Origin: Microcaldota archaeon
Lineage (GTDB): Archaea > Micrarchaeota > Micrarchaeia > Anstonellales > Anstonellaceae
Reading direction: 5' to 3'
DNA length: 7,167 nucleotides
Assembly: GCA_026396335.1 (NCBI GenBank)
Contig: JAPLWZ010000167.1
Location: forward strand, 1 to 7,167
Made by a program: the position numbers and the translations under genes. The notes under the pieces were generated by a model, which had not been told where the DNA came from, made no database searches, and worked only from the letters and a program-made list of their open reading frames with translations. This document shows positions 1-5,728 of this stretch, piece after piece. Position 1 is the first letter of the stretch. Each line of letters begins with the position of its first letter.

Positions 1-1
1 C

Positions 2-502
2 TTACTGGCTCGGGAGATCCGCATTGAGCTTGTAGACTATCTCCTGGATATTTCCAAGGGTATGCTGGATCGCCTTGATGGTATTGACTTCCTTTGCCAT
101 TGCAGCAGCGTCTTTCAAAACCCCTATCTTGCCGTAAAGCTGCCTTGCTATTTCGGTTGCCTGCGGCTTTATCTTGTCGCCGATGTATGCGTCTCCGCCG
201 TCAACATTGCCAAATACGAACTGCAGGCTGATTGCCACATCGTCGATTATCCTAAGGGCTGCATCTGGTTTTGTTGCCATCCTGCCCTGAAGGTTCAGAA
301 GTGTGTCTCCAAGCTTGTTGAAGTTCGTCACGTTTATCTTGTAGTCTTTCCTGGTTTCAGCAGGCAGCGCGTCTTTGATTATTGAGATAACTGGTTTCAT
401 CACCTTGCCGTCAAAAATATTTTTGGCAAGCCACTCCTTTCCAGTCGGCGTATCCAGCCTGTGCGGGTATGATGCAAGAATCTTGTTCATGTTGACTGCC
501 AT
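2..502 (-). CDS. Small soluble protein of unknown function (166 aa)
   Basis: I do not recognise this protein. It is complete: the TAA stop lies at 4-2, at the very edge of the window. The frame stays open to a GTG at 511, but I choose the ATG at 502. A GAGGTG Shine-Dalgarno sequence (514-509) sits 6 nt before it and would overlap the GTG codon. The 166-residue product has no signal peptide, no membrane segment and no cysteine. It looks mostly alpha-helical and mildly charged, with an Ala/Ile/Leu-rich helical C-terminal half. No catalytic motif stands out. It lies downstream of tRNA-His on the same strand but has its own TATA-like box between the two, so it is probably transcribed separately. 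The reading frame is very likely real, given promoter, ribosome binding site and length. The function is unknown. Confidence 0.75.
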   Translation of the reverse strand: MAVNMNKILASYPHRLDTPTGKEWLAKNIFDGKVMKPVISIIKDALPAETRKDYKINVTNFNKLGDTLLNLQGRMATKPDAALRIIDDVAISLQFVFGNVDGGDAYIGDKIKPQATEIARQLYGKIGVLKDAAAMAKEVNTIKAIQHTLGNIQEIVYKLNADLPSQ

Positions 503-508
503 ATTGTG

Positions 509-514
509 CACCTC
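509..514 (-). promoter_or_regulatory. Shine-Dalgarno site that sets the start at 502
   Basis: GAGGTG on the minus strand matches the complement of the archaeal 16S rRNA 3' end and lies 6 nt before the ATG at 502. It overlaps the alternative GTG at 511, which argues against that GTG being the start. Confidence 0.7.
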
Positions 515-537
515 TTACGGTGATGTGTATGAAAGTG

Positions 538-546
538 TATTTAAAT
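538..546 (-). promoter_or_regulatory. TATA-like box (BoxA) of the 2-502 gene
   Basis: The minus strand reads ATTTAAATA, a good archaeal TATA element. Transcription starting about 25 nt downstream (near 516-518) would give a leader of roughly 15 nt that just contains the GAGGTG ribosome binding site. The core is nearly palindromic, so direction is inferred from the gene. Confidence 0.6.
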
Positions 547-562
547 GTATCTATATTAGGGG

Positions 563-578
563 ATAAGAAAAGAAACAA
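563..578 (-). terminator. T-rich terminator after tRNA-His
   Basis: Immediately after the tRNA 3' end the minus strand is T-rich (TTGTTTCTTTTCTTAT). Archaeal RNA polymerase terminates at such oligo-T tracts. This would end the tRNA transcript before the TATA-like box of the next gene. Confidence 0.5.
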
Positions 579-579
579 G

Positions 580-653
580 GGCCACAGCCGAGATTTGAAC
601 TCGGGCGAAGGGCTCCACAAGCCCCCATGCTACCAGGCTACACCACCGTGGCC
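580..653 (-). tRNA. trnH: tRNA-His (anticodon GTG), with encoded G-1
   Basis: A full cloverleaf can be folded on the minus strand. The 7-bp acceptor stem is GCCACGG/CTGTGGC with one G-U pair. The D arm is GTGT/GCAT with a GG-containing loop. The anticodon arm is GGGGC/GCCCT with loop TTGTGGA, giving anticodon GTG at 618-616. The variable loop has 4 nt, and the T arm is CCGAG/CTCGG with loop TTCAAAT. There is no intron. Two histidine identity features are present: the discriminator base is C73 (position 580), and the base before G1 is a G (653) that can pair with it, the G-1:C73 pair required by histidyl-tRNA synthetase. The interval 580-653 includes G-1. CCA is not fully encoded (the DNA continues C, T, T, G), so it would be added by CCA transferase. 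Confidence 0.96.
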
Positions 654-675
654 ACGATTAATCCTGCAGGTCTTC

Positions 676-687
676 TTCATATTCTGG
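676..687 (-). promoter_or_regulatory. Possible TATA-like box of tRNA-His
   Basis: The minus strand reads CAGAATATGAAG about 25-30 bp upstream of the tRNA 5' end, the right distance for an archaeal TATA element. The match to consensus is weak. The rest of the 654-772 interval holds only this and the promoter of the rightward gene at 773. Confidence 0.35.
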
Positions 688-742
688 AACCAAAGGCCCC
701 AGGCAGACTGAACGCACTAAATGTTGAATATAAGGACAAACT

Positions 743-750
743 AAATTAAA
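743..750 (+). promoter_or_regulatory. TATA-like box of the 773 gene
   Basis: AAATTAAA is centred about 26 bp before the ATG at 773, and no Shine-Dalgarno sequence precedes that ATG. Together these predict a leaderless mRNA. A second AT-rich element (GAATATAAGG, 725-734) lies further upstream and could instead be used, giving a leader of about 20 nt. Confidence 0.45.
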
Positions 751-772
751 CCTCACCTTCGTTTTATCTATC

Positions 773-1381
773 ATGAAGACTACCGTGCTTTTGGTGCTGC
801 TTATCGCGCTCGCGCTAGCGGCTGCATGGTTTGTCTTCTCAAAACCCTCCTATCCTCTTACACAGGAGGATGCGAAGAAGTATTTCATCGAGGACCTTTC
901 AAGCAAGTACCCGGCCGCGGACGTGCGGGAAATAACTGAAATCACCTCTCTTACGGCACAGGACGGCACCCCTTACTTCCAGCTCAAGGCGCGCATCACA
1001 AACGGTCTTTCCACCCCGTGCCCTGAGCGCATACACGTATACTACGACTACCCGCCAAAGAACTTCGTGGCGCAGCCTCCCGAGTACATAACAAAGGGCT
1101 GCAAGGTCTGCCTGAACGTGGACACATGCACCCTTGCGTTCCCGGAAGAGGCGATAATCGCATCTCACACATACGTTGGCGCGGAAATGGTCTCGCAGTT
1201 CGTGAAGGACAACTCGGACGCAAAAGCGAGCGCATCGTTCGATGGCGCTGACACATGGACTGTGAAATGGAGCTCGGCGTCATCCGGCAGGGACTATACA
1301 GTAGAGGTGTCAAAATCGCAGAATAAGATTCTCTCAGTGGTTTCCGGGCAGGTAGTGCCAATCGGCGGGCTGCCGAACTGA
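773..1381 (+). CDS. Membrane-anchored or exported protein with four cysteines, unknown function
   Basis: I do not recognise a family with certainty. The 202-residue product starts with Lys2 followed by a strongly hydrophobic stretch at about residues 4-22 (Leu/Val/Ala-rich). This is either a signal peptide or an N-terminal anchor, with the rest outside the membrane. No lipobox cysteine follows it. The exported part has four cysteines: Cys83, and Cys110-x2-Cys113-x5-Cys119. These could form two disulfides or bind a metal. The C-terminal part (about 161-190) has alternating strand-like segments ending in a Tyr-Thr-Val-Glu-Val turn, which recalls a PepSY-like repeat, but this is only a resemblance. 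The ATG at 773 lacks a ribosome binding site and a TATA-like box lies about 26 bp upstream, so the mRNA is probably leaderless. The gene converges on ABCE1, with 26 bp between stop codons. Confidence 0.82.
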   Translation: MKTTVLLVLLIALALAAAWFVFSKPSYPLTQEDAKKYFIEDLSSKYPAADVREITEITSLTAQDGTPYFQLKARITNGLSTPCPERIHVYYDYPPKNFVAQPPEYITKGCKVCLNVDTCTLAFPEEAIIASHTYVGAEMVSQFVKDNSDAKASASFDGADTWTVKWSSASSGRDYTVEVSKSQNKILSVVSGQVVPIGGLPN

Positions 1382-1387
1382 TTTTTC
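1381..1387 (+). terminator. Short T-run after the 773 gene
   Basis: A five-T run (1382-1386) begins right after the TGA stop, followed by CTG. It is a minimal archaeal-type oligo-T termination signal in the 26-bp gap between two convergent genes. I see no equivalent T-run for the leftward ABCE1 transcript in this gap, so ABCE1 transcription may run into the end of the rightward gene. Confidence 0.35.
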
Positions 1388-1407
1388 TGTAATGTAAACT
1401 TGTAGTT

Positions 1408-3177
1408 CTAATTCGCGTAGTAGTAGTGCTCTCCCGCCTCCTTCTGCTCCCTGTCAAGCGCGGAGTCTGGTTTGTTTATGCGGGGGCGCTTGGAGTCCTT
1501 GTCCCTGCGAAGAGTGATTCCCACTCCCCTGAGGAACTTGTTCATGCCCTCTCTTTTTCCAGAAGGCGCGATAGCGTGCCCCTTCTTTCCAGAGTCACCC
1601 TCGAAAATAGCCATTCTCGAAGAAATCGCGTCAAGCAGCACCAAGTCGTGGTCAATCACAAATGCGCATTTCTTGCTGTCAACTATTAAGTGCTGGAGCA
1701 AGGAAGCGAATTCCAGCCTCTGTTCAATATCAAGGAAAGCGGAAGGTTCGTCAAACAGGTAAATGTCGGCGTCCTTCGAAAGTGCAAGCGCAATTGAAAC
1801 CCGCTGCAATTCCCCGCCGGAAAGCGTGCTCAGTTTTTTATCCATGAGCGAATTGATGTTCAGCCTTCTTTTCGCGGCCTCTGCAACCTGCGCGTCCATC
1901 CCGCTTGTGAAAAGATCCTGCACTTCCACTTTTTCTTCAGCTTTTACGTATTGCGGCTTGTAGGAAACGCGAAGCATATTTGCAATAGTGCAATTGTCAG
2001 GCTGCTCCACGCCTGCAATCATCTTGATGAAAAGAGACTTTCCAATCGCATTCTCGCCGAGCAATCCGACTATTTCGCCTTCCATTATGCTCCCTGGCTC
2101 GGATGTAAACGAGAACTGGTCGAACTTTTTCTCAAGCGCAGGATAGGAAAACTTCGTTTTCCTGTTCACCGATTGCTCGGCAGATGCGGCGGAAAACATT
2201 ATTGCATGGTCGCGGAAACGCGTGTTCTCCTCCCGCAGGAACCCTTCCAAATACTCATTGATGCCGCTCCTTGCAGCCTTCACTCCTGAAACTACGCCGT
2301 ACGCATTTTCCTGCCCATAGAATACATGAACGTAATCGGAAAGGTAATCAAATATTGCAAGGTCGTGCTCAATCACAACCACGCTCTTTTGCTCAGCCAA
2401 TTCCTTGAGCGCGCGCGCTGCAGCCAAGCGTTGCTTGATGTCCAGGTAAGCGGCAGGCTCATCGAAATAATACAAATCAGCCTCTTTGCAGTACGCTACA
2501 GCAATGGCAAGCCTCTGCAACTCGCCGCCTGAAAGCACGCTCACATCCTTGTCAAGTATCTCCTGTAAGTAGAACGCCTCAACTGCTTTTGCAAATACCT
2601 TTCGCTCATCGCTCTGTTCAAGCAGTTTGCGCGCCTTGCCTGCGAATACTTCTGGTATCTTGCCGATGTTCTGCGGCTTGAGCGACACCTTCAGTTTCTT
2701 TTCATGAAGGGTCCTGAAATAGTTCTGCAGCTCAGGCGAAAGCCTCTTCATTATTTCAAGCGGCGTGAATTTGGTTTCAAACTCGGCAAAATTCGGCATG
2801 ATGTGCGCAGCCATGAGCTTTATCGCAGTGCTTTTCCCTATGCCGTTCTTGCCAATGAGCCCGACCACTCCTTTTTGCGGGAGCGGCAGGCCGTAAAGGC
2901 GGAACATATTCTCCCCGTACTGGTAAATGGGAAATTGCATTTCCTGCGCTAGGTTGATTATAGTAATGCAATCTACGGGGCACTTTTTCGGGCAGATGCC
3001 GCAGCCCGTGCAAAGGGTTTCTGAAATTATGGGGAAACCGTCAGTGTCTACCGTAACCGTTTCGTCGCCCATCCTCACTCCCGGGCAAACCTTCATGCAC
3101 TGGTAGCCGCATTTTTCCTTTATGCAAAGCTCCCTGTCAATGATTGCAATGCGCGTCTTTCCGAATTCCCCTGCCAT
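1408..3177 (-). CDS. abce1: ABCE1 / Rli1 ribosome-recycling ATPase
   Basis: ABCE1 splits 70S ribosomes into subunits after termination or Pelota-mediated rescue, using two ATP sites and an Fe-S domain. All family parts are visible in the 589 residues, a normal length. The Fe-S domain has Cys18-x4-Cys23-x3-Cys27-x3-Cys31-Pro and Cys56-x2-Cys59-x2-Cys62-x3-Cys66-Pro, enough for two [4Fe-4S] clusters. NBD1 has Walker A 109-117 (GKNGIGKST), Gln169, signature LSGGE 215-219, Walker B Asp239-Glu240 and His271. The family's helix-loop-helix insert lies at about 138-175. NBD2 has Walker A 374-381 (GENAIGKS), Gln409, signature 452-456, Asp476-Glu477 and His510. The C-terminal hinge motif (RRD, NKP, LDREQKEAGE) is intact. 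Oddities are Ala377 in the second Walker A, where Gly is usual, an extra Cys70 and Ala241-Ala242 after NBD1 Walker B. The ATG at 3177 lies about 27 bp from a TATA-like box, so the mRNA is near-leaderless. Confidence 0.98.
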   Translation of the reverse strand: MAGEFGKTRIAIIDRELCIKEKCGYQCMKVCPGVRMGDETVTVDTDGFPIISETLCTGCGICPKKCPVDCITIINLAQEMQFPIYQYGENMFRLYGLPLPQKGVVGLIGKNGIGKSTAIKLMAAHIMPNFAEFETKFTPLEIMKRLSPELQNYFRTLHEKKLKVSLKPQNIGKIPEVFAGKARKLLEQSDERKVFAKAVEAFYLQEILDKDVSVLSGGELQRLAIAVAYCKEADLYYFDEPAAYLDIKQRLAAARALKELAEQKSVVVIEHDLAIFDYLSDYVHVFYGQENAYGVVSGVKAARSGINEYLEGFLREENTRFRDHAIMFSAASAEQSVNRKTKFSYPALEKKFDQFSFTSEPGSIMEGEIVGLLGENAIGKSLFIKMIAGVEQPDNCTIANMLRVSYKPQYVKAEEKVEVQDLFTSGMDAQVAEAAKRRLNINSLMDKKLSTLSGGELQRVSIALALSKDADIYLFDEPSAFLDIEQRLEFASLLQHLIVDSKKCAFVIDHDLVLLDAISSRMAIFEGDSGKKGHAIAPSGKREGMNKFLRGVGITLRRDKDSKRPRINKPDSALDREQKEAGEHYYYAN

Positions 3178-3201
3178 AATCTTCCCTTCTTCTTCCTCTT
3201 C

Positions 3202-3207
3202 TTTAAA
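3202..3207 (-). promoter_or_regulatory. TATA-like box of ABCE1
   Basis: The minus strand reads GATTTAAAG around this TTTAAA core, centred about 27 bp before the ABCE1 ATG. Initiation would fall within a few bases of the start codon. A purine run (GGGAAG, 3185-3180) lies just before the ATG and could be untranscribed or only partly transcribed. This box shares a 153-bp divergent intergenic region with the promoter of the rightward gene. Confidence 0.6.
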
Positions 3208-3255
3208 TCATTTGTCCCGTTCATCACTAGTTGTTGTTATGAGTAGAAAGATATG

Positions 3256-3263
3256 TTTAAATA
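3256..3263 (+). promoter_or_regulatory. TATA-like box of the 3331 gene
   Basis: TTTAAATA is a near-ideal archaeal TATA element. Initiation about 25 bp downstream, near 3283-3287, would give a leader of about 45 nt. The box overlaps the region just after an in-frame ATG at 3253, so that ATG lies upstream of the transcript and cannot be the start. Confidence 0.7.
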
Positions 3264-3280
3264 CCCTTTGAGCCATAATA

Positions 3281-3315
3281 CACTCAGGCGGGAGAAGGAT
3301 TCAGCCCGTCAGGTG
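3281..3315 (+). promoter_or_regulatory. Imperfect hairpin (or dyad) in the leader of the 3331 gene
   Basis: Positions 3287-3292 (GGCGGG) pair with 3305-3310 (CCCGTC) as six pairs including one G-U. After an A/A mismatch, the stem continues with C3285-G3312, and with T3284 bulged, C3283-G3313, A3282-T3314 and C3281-G3315. The loop is 12 nt (3293-3304). It would form at the very 5' end of the predicted mRNA and end 2 nt before the ribosome binding site at 3318. It could be an RNA control element, or an operator dyad just downstream of the promoter. A chance hairpin is not excluded. Confidence 0.4.
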
Positions 3316-3317
3316 TG

Positions 3318-3324
3318 GGAAGGT
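3318..3324 (+). promoter_or_regulatory. Shine-Dalgarno site that sets the start at 3331
   Basis: GGAAGGT lies 6 nt before the ATG at 3331. Together with the TATA-like box at 3256-3263 it supports this start over the upstream in-frame ATG at 3253. Confidence 0.65.
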
Positions 3325-3330
3325 AATTTT

Positions 3331-4293
3331 ATGACGGAGCAAACTACAAAAAAAGCGCGCATGCAGATGCCCAAGGACGCGCCCTACCAAATATTCAAGC
3401 TTCTTCCCTATTCAGACACCGTGCTGGACACGGTATCAAAAAACGCGGGCAAGAAGGCGCGTTCCGACGAACTTTTTGTTGAATTGAAAAATTCGCGCCA
3501 AAAGGCAAAAGAGGAATATGACAAAAAGAAGTTGGAAAATGTGCAGGGCAAAGCGCTCCTGGTCTGCAAGCACGAGTTCGACTATCTGGACACTGTTCTT
3601 GCCAACATGGTAAATCTCACAAACTCATTTGAAACGATGCAGACTGTGTGGCACCTGAAAACCGATGAAATCACAAAATACTACGATTCAAAAATCGGCG
3701 CAGGCGGCTTCATGTCAAACGTCAAGCGCTTCGTGCCATGGCTCTTCACACCTGTTGTTGTAATAGCATCTGCACTGACCGGCGCCTGGGGCGACGTCCA
3801 CCAAATAATCGCCGACAACGTTGCCACCTGGTACGTGAATCTTGCAAAAACCGCTTCGGACATAATCGGGGTAGCAGGGCTTGTCGGCATTTCCACGCTG
3901 ATAAATCAAAAGGCAAACAACTGGGTGCACAACATCCGCAAGGAGCGGGATGAAAAGCTGAAGCATTTCTTTGTCCAGGAAAGCCAAGTACGCATAGCAA
4001 TACGCAATACCATTCAACAGGTTGCACTCGGGCTGTCTGCAGAATTTGGCTATACGAACGAGCTCAAGCGCGTTAAGGATAACGAATTGATAGCTGTCAA
4101 GGGCAATCTTGAAAAAATATGGCAAATTGTTTCCGAGCGCGTCAAAGGCATACAGCACAATCTACCGGTGGCGATACGCGATCTGTTCGCCTCTTCGCTT
4201 GATCTGCCTGAATATGTTGCCAGCATTGCCTCGCAGCAGCAGAAAGACACAAAGCAGCCTGAACAGAAGTCTGACGATAAAAAGACGGTGTAA
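3331..4293 (+). CDS. Two-helix membrane protein with charged helical ends, unknown function
   Basis: I do not recognise this 320-residue protein. The frame extends up to an ATG at 3253, but that codon abuts the TATA-like box. The ATG at 3331 has a Shine-Dalgarno sequence and is preferred. Residues 40-75 are rich in Lys/Glu and likely coiled coil. Two hydrophobic segments follow, at about 134-153 and 176-193. Basic residues (KR at 132-133; K194, R203, K204, R206) lie outside the pair. The loop between them is more acidic (Asp155, Asp162, Asp177), which predicts a hairpin with both ends in the cytosol. The C-terminal region (about 200-300) is helical and charged, ending in a Gln/Lys/Asp-rich, probably disordered tail. 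The gene is divergent from ABCE1 and followed by a protein of the same general design. It is certainly coding by length and signals. The role is unknown. Confidence 0.85.
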   Translation: MTEQTTKKARMQMPKDAPYQIFKLLPYSDTVLDTVSKNAGKKARSDELFVELKNSRQKAKEEYDKKKLENVQGKALLVCKHEFDYLDTVLANMVNLTNSFETMQTVWHLKTDEITKYYDSKIGAGGFMSNVKRFVPWLFTPVVVIASALTGAWGDVHQIIADNVATWYVNLAKTASDIIGVAGLVGISTLINQKANNWVHNIRKERDEKLKHFFVQESQVRIAIRNTIQQVALGLSAEFGYTNELKRVKDNELIAVKGNLEKIWQIVSERVKGIQHNLPVAIRDLFASSLDLPEYVASIASQQQKDTKQPEQKSDDKKTV

Positions 4294-4320
4294 TTTCTTT
4301 TTTCCTTCCGATTATTTTTT
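4294..4320 (+). terminator. Double oligo-T terminator after the 3331 gene
   Basis: Two six-T runs (4299-4303 with flanking T, and 4315-4320) in a pyrimidine-rich tract follow directly after the TAA stop. This is a strong archaeal-type termination signal and separates this transcript from the next gene. The remaining gap to 4477 holds the next promoter and leader, and no other ORF or RNA gene that I can support. Confidence 0.55.
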
Positions 4321-4413
4321 GTCCCGCCTGCTACTTTCTCCCTTCTTAAACCTTGAGCCTTGGCTTCTGTCCAGCCTACCATCGGTTCCTGTCTAAACTC
4401 GAATCAGTGGGTG

Positions 4414-4420
4414 TATATTA
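4414..4420 (+). promoter_or_regulatory. TATA-like box of the 4477 gene
   Basis: TATATTA sits in an otherwise GC-moderate stretch. Initiation about 25 bp downstream, near 4441-4443, would leave a leader of about 35 nt containing the GGGAGG ribosome binding site. The in-frame TTG at 4360 and GTG at 4411 lie upstream of the predicted transcript. Confidence 0.55.
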
Positions 4421-4462
4421 ACATCCGGGCACACTCAATCCGTGATGAAACAGCAAAACAGA

Positions 4463-4468
4463 GGGAGG
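4463..4468 (+). promoter_or_regulatory. Shine-Dalgarno site that sets the start at 4477
   Basis: GGGAGG lies 8 nt before the ATG at 4477. It is the only good ribosome binding site before the conserved-looking part of the frame and argues against the TTG at 4360. Confidence 0.65.
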
Positions 4469-4476
4469 CGAGTACC

Positions 4477-5697
4477 ATGGGTGGGGGAGGTTCTCGCGTT
4501 CTGTTCACTGCTGGCTATGGTCGCAATGAAACGGAACGCATGACTGGTTTGCCTGATTCTGCTGGGCCAATCCGTTTCATAGATCGCCTGTATAGGAATG
4601 GCGGCGGAGCGGGAGCGCCAACAAATGTCAAGGACAGCGGTGCTAGTGTGAACAGCTTCAAGGATGAAAAGACACTTGATGAAAAGAATGCATTTGTCCT
4701 TAATAGCAAGAAAAACGGCAAGGTCAATGGCAAGGACCTGGGGCTTAATGGCAAAACCGTGCGCTTCGAGGGCATAAAGGATGTGCCGGAAACGAACATC
4801 GTGGTGGCAAAGCACTGGCCCCTCTACGAGAGCATAAGCAAGCTCGTCAACGGTTATCACAAGAATAGGCCAATGCCGCCTGTTTCGGAAACGCAGATAG
4901 GGGACATTGCGAACTATTTCTACCTGGCATGGCTTGTCAAAAAGCACCCTGAGGACGAGGCAGCCAAAATGGAGTTTGACGCATACGGCCCCAAATACCT
5001 AGGCACATTAATCACCCTGAAAGGGAATTTCATAAAACAGGGAGATCCCCAGAAGGATCTGCTCATTGAAGCCAGGAAAAAGGCGCTTCGTGCCACGACT
5101 CGCATGATGGGTGCACACGAAAAAATGGAAGAGCAGATAGCCATACTGGAACGTGGGAAGATTTCGCTCATGGGGGAATTTGAGCGGGAAAAGCTTGCTT
5201 GTGAAAAGTGGGTGGATGAAGTTTATGCTCGCAAAGGGGTTTTCCTGACGGAATGGGCGGAAAAAAAGGTAACACCGTTTGAGGATTACCTCAAGAAATT
5301 CGGGCTGCCGGCAGGCGGTGTGCTTGCTATTGCAGGAACTGCATTCAAGACGGCTGTGACAGATATTGTCGAGCACATACCACTAATCGCAGGCGTGCCG
5401 CCGGAGCTCATAGGGCTTGGCATAATCGGGCTTTGGGTAGTGGCAAGGGTTGGCAGGAGTCTTTTGACCTGGCATCTGAAAACGGCGAAGAACCGCCTCC
5501 CAAAAAAGGCGGAGCAGAAAAAGGAAAAGGAGCTTGGGCGGATAGCCGAGAAGCGGCTCGAGGCAGAGCAAGAGCACGTCGACAAGGTTGCGCAACTCAA
5601 AGGCGAGTTTGAGCTGAGCCGCAAAGAAATAACCAAGGGGCTTATGCATGACTACTGCGGCATGGTGCGCGGCTACGGCTACGCGTGCGGCATCTAG
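4477..5697 (+). CDS. Second two-helix membrane protein with a long cytosolic N-terminal region, unknown function
   Basis: I do not recognise this 406-residue protein. The start at ATG 4477 rests on the ribosome binding site and the TATA-like box upstream. Residues 1-60 are Gly/Ser/Asn-rich (four glycines at 2-5, GGGAGA at 42-47) and look disordered. Residues 105-215 look folded and helical. Residues 213-265 are Glu/Lys-rich and probably coiled coil. Hydrophobic segments at about 276-297 and 309-327 form a pair joined by a short acidic, proline-containing loop. Basic residues precede the first (KK at 273-274), and a very basic stretch follows the second (R324 to about K351). This predicts a hairpin with both ends in the cytosol. 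A charged coiled tail follows to about 385, and the end carries an aromatic Tyr/Gly/Cys-rich tip. The architecture mirrors its upstream neighbour, and aPelota starts 31 bp after it. The function is unknown. Confidence 0.85.
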   Translation: MGGGGSRVLFTAGYGRNETERMTGLPDSAGPIRFIDRLYRNGGGAGAPTNVKDSGASVNSFKDEKTLDEKNAFVLNSKKNGKVNGKDLGLNGKTVRFEGIKDVPETNIVVAKHWPLYESISKLVNGYHKNRPMPPVSETQIGDIANYFYLAWLVKKHPEDEAAKMEFDAYGPKYLGTLITLKGNFIKQGDPQKDLLIEARKKALRATTRMMGAHEKMEEQIAILERGKISLMGEFEREKLACEKWVDEVYARKGVFLTEWAEKKVTPFEDYLKKFGLPAGGVLAIAGTAFKTAVTDIVEHIPLIAGVPPELIGLGIIGLWVVARVGRSLLTWHLKTAKNRLPKKAEQKKEKELGRIAEKRLEAEQEHVDKVAQLKGEFELSRKEITKGLMHDYCGMVRGYGYACGI

Positions 5698-5724
5698 TCT
5701 TTATTTCCTTTTCTTCCTTTCTTA
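5698..5724 (+). terminator. Pyrimidine-rich terminator overlapping the aPelota promoter
   Basis: The 31-bp gap between the 4477 gene and aPelota is almost entirely T and C with short T-runs, as expected of an archaeal terminator. Its left end (CTTTATTTC, 5699-5707) is centred about 26 bp before the aPelota ATG and is the only candidate TATA-like box for it. Termination and initiation signals would therefore share the same bases. If neither works well, the two genes are simply co-transcribed. Confidence 0.4.
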
Positions 5725-5728
5725 GCAT

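Noticed and set aside
996..1457. Minus-strand open frame of 153 codons overlapping the 773 gene
   Set aside because: Its product is extremely rich in Arg, Ser and Pro with no domain. It overlaps the end of ABCE1 as well and looks like an out-of-frame shadow of the rightward gene.
3222..3228. GTGATGA on the minus strand in the ABCE1 divergent promoter region, another possible box C
   Set aside because: No CTGA follows on that strand before the ABCE1 start.
3253..3330. Upstream extension of the first membrane protein from an in-frame ATG at 3253
   Set aside because: The ATG abuts the TATA-like box 3256-3263, so it would be upstream of the transcript. The ATG at 3331 has a good ribosome binding site.
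4442..4448. GTGATGA, a perfect box C of a C/D box guide RNA, at the right distance from the TATATTA element
   Set aside because: No box D (CTGA) occurs within a plausible distance downstream, and the site lies in the leader of the 4477 gene.
4360..4476. Upstream extension of the second membrane protein from TTG 4360 or GTG 4411
   Set aside because: Neither has a ribosome binding site and both lie before the TATATTA element at 4414-4420. The ATG at 4477 follows GGGAGG.
4435..4947. Minus-strand open frame of 170 codons antisense to the second membrane protein
   Set aside because: It lacks a ribosome binding site and TATA-like box, and the plus strand has both with a coherent membrane protein.
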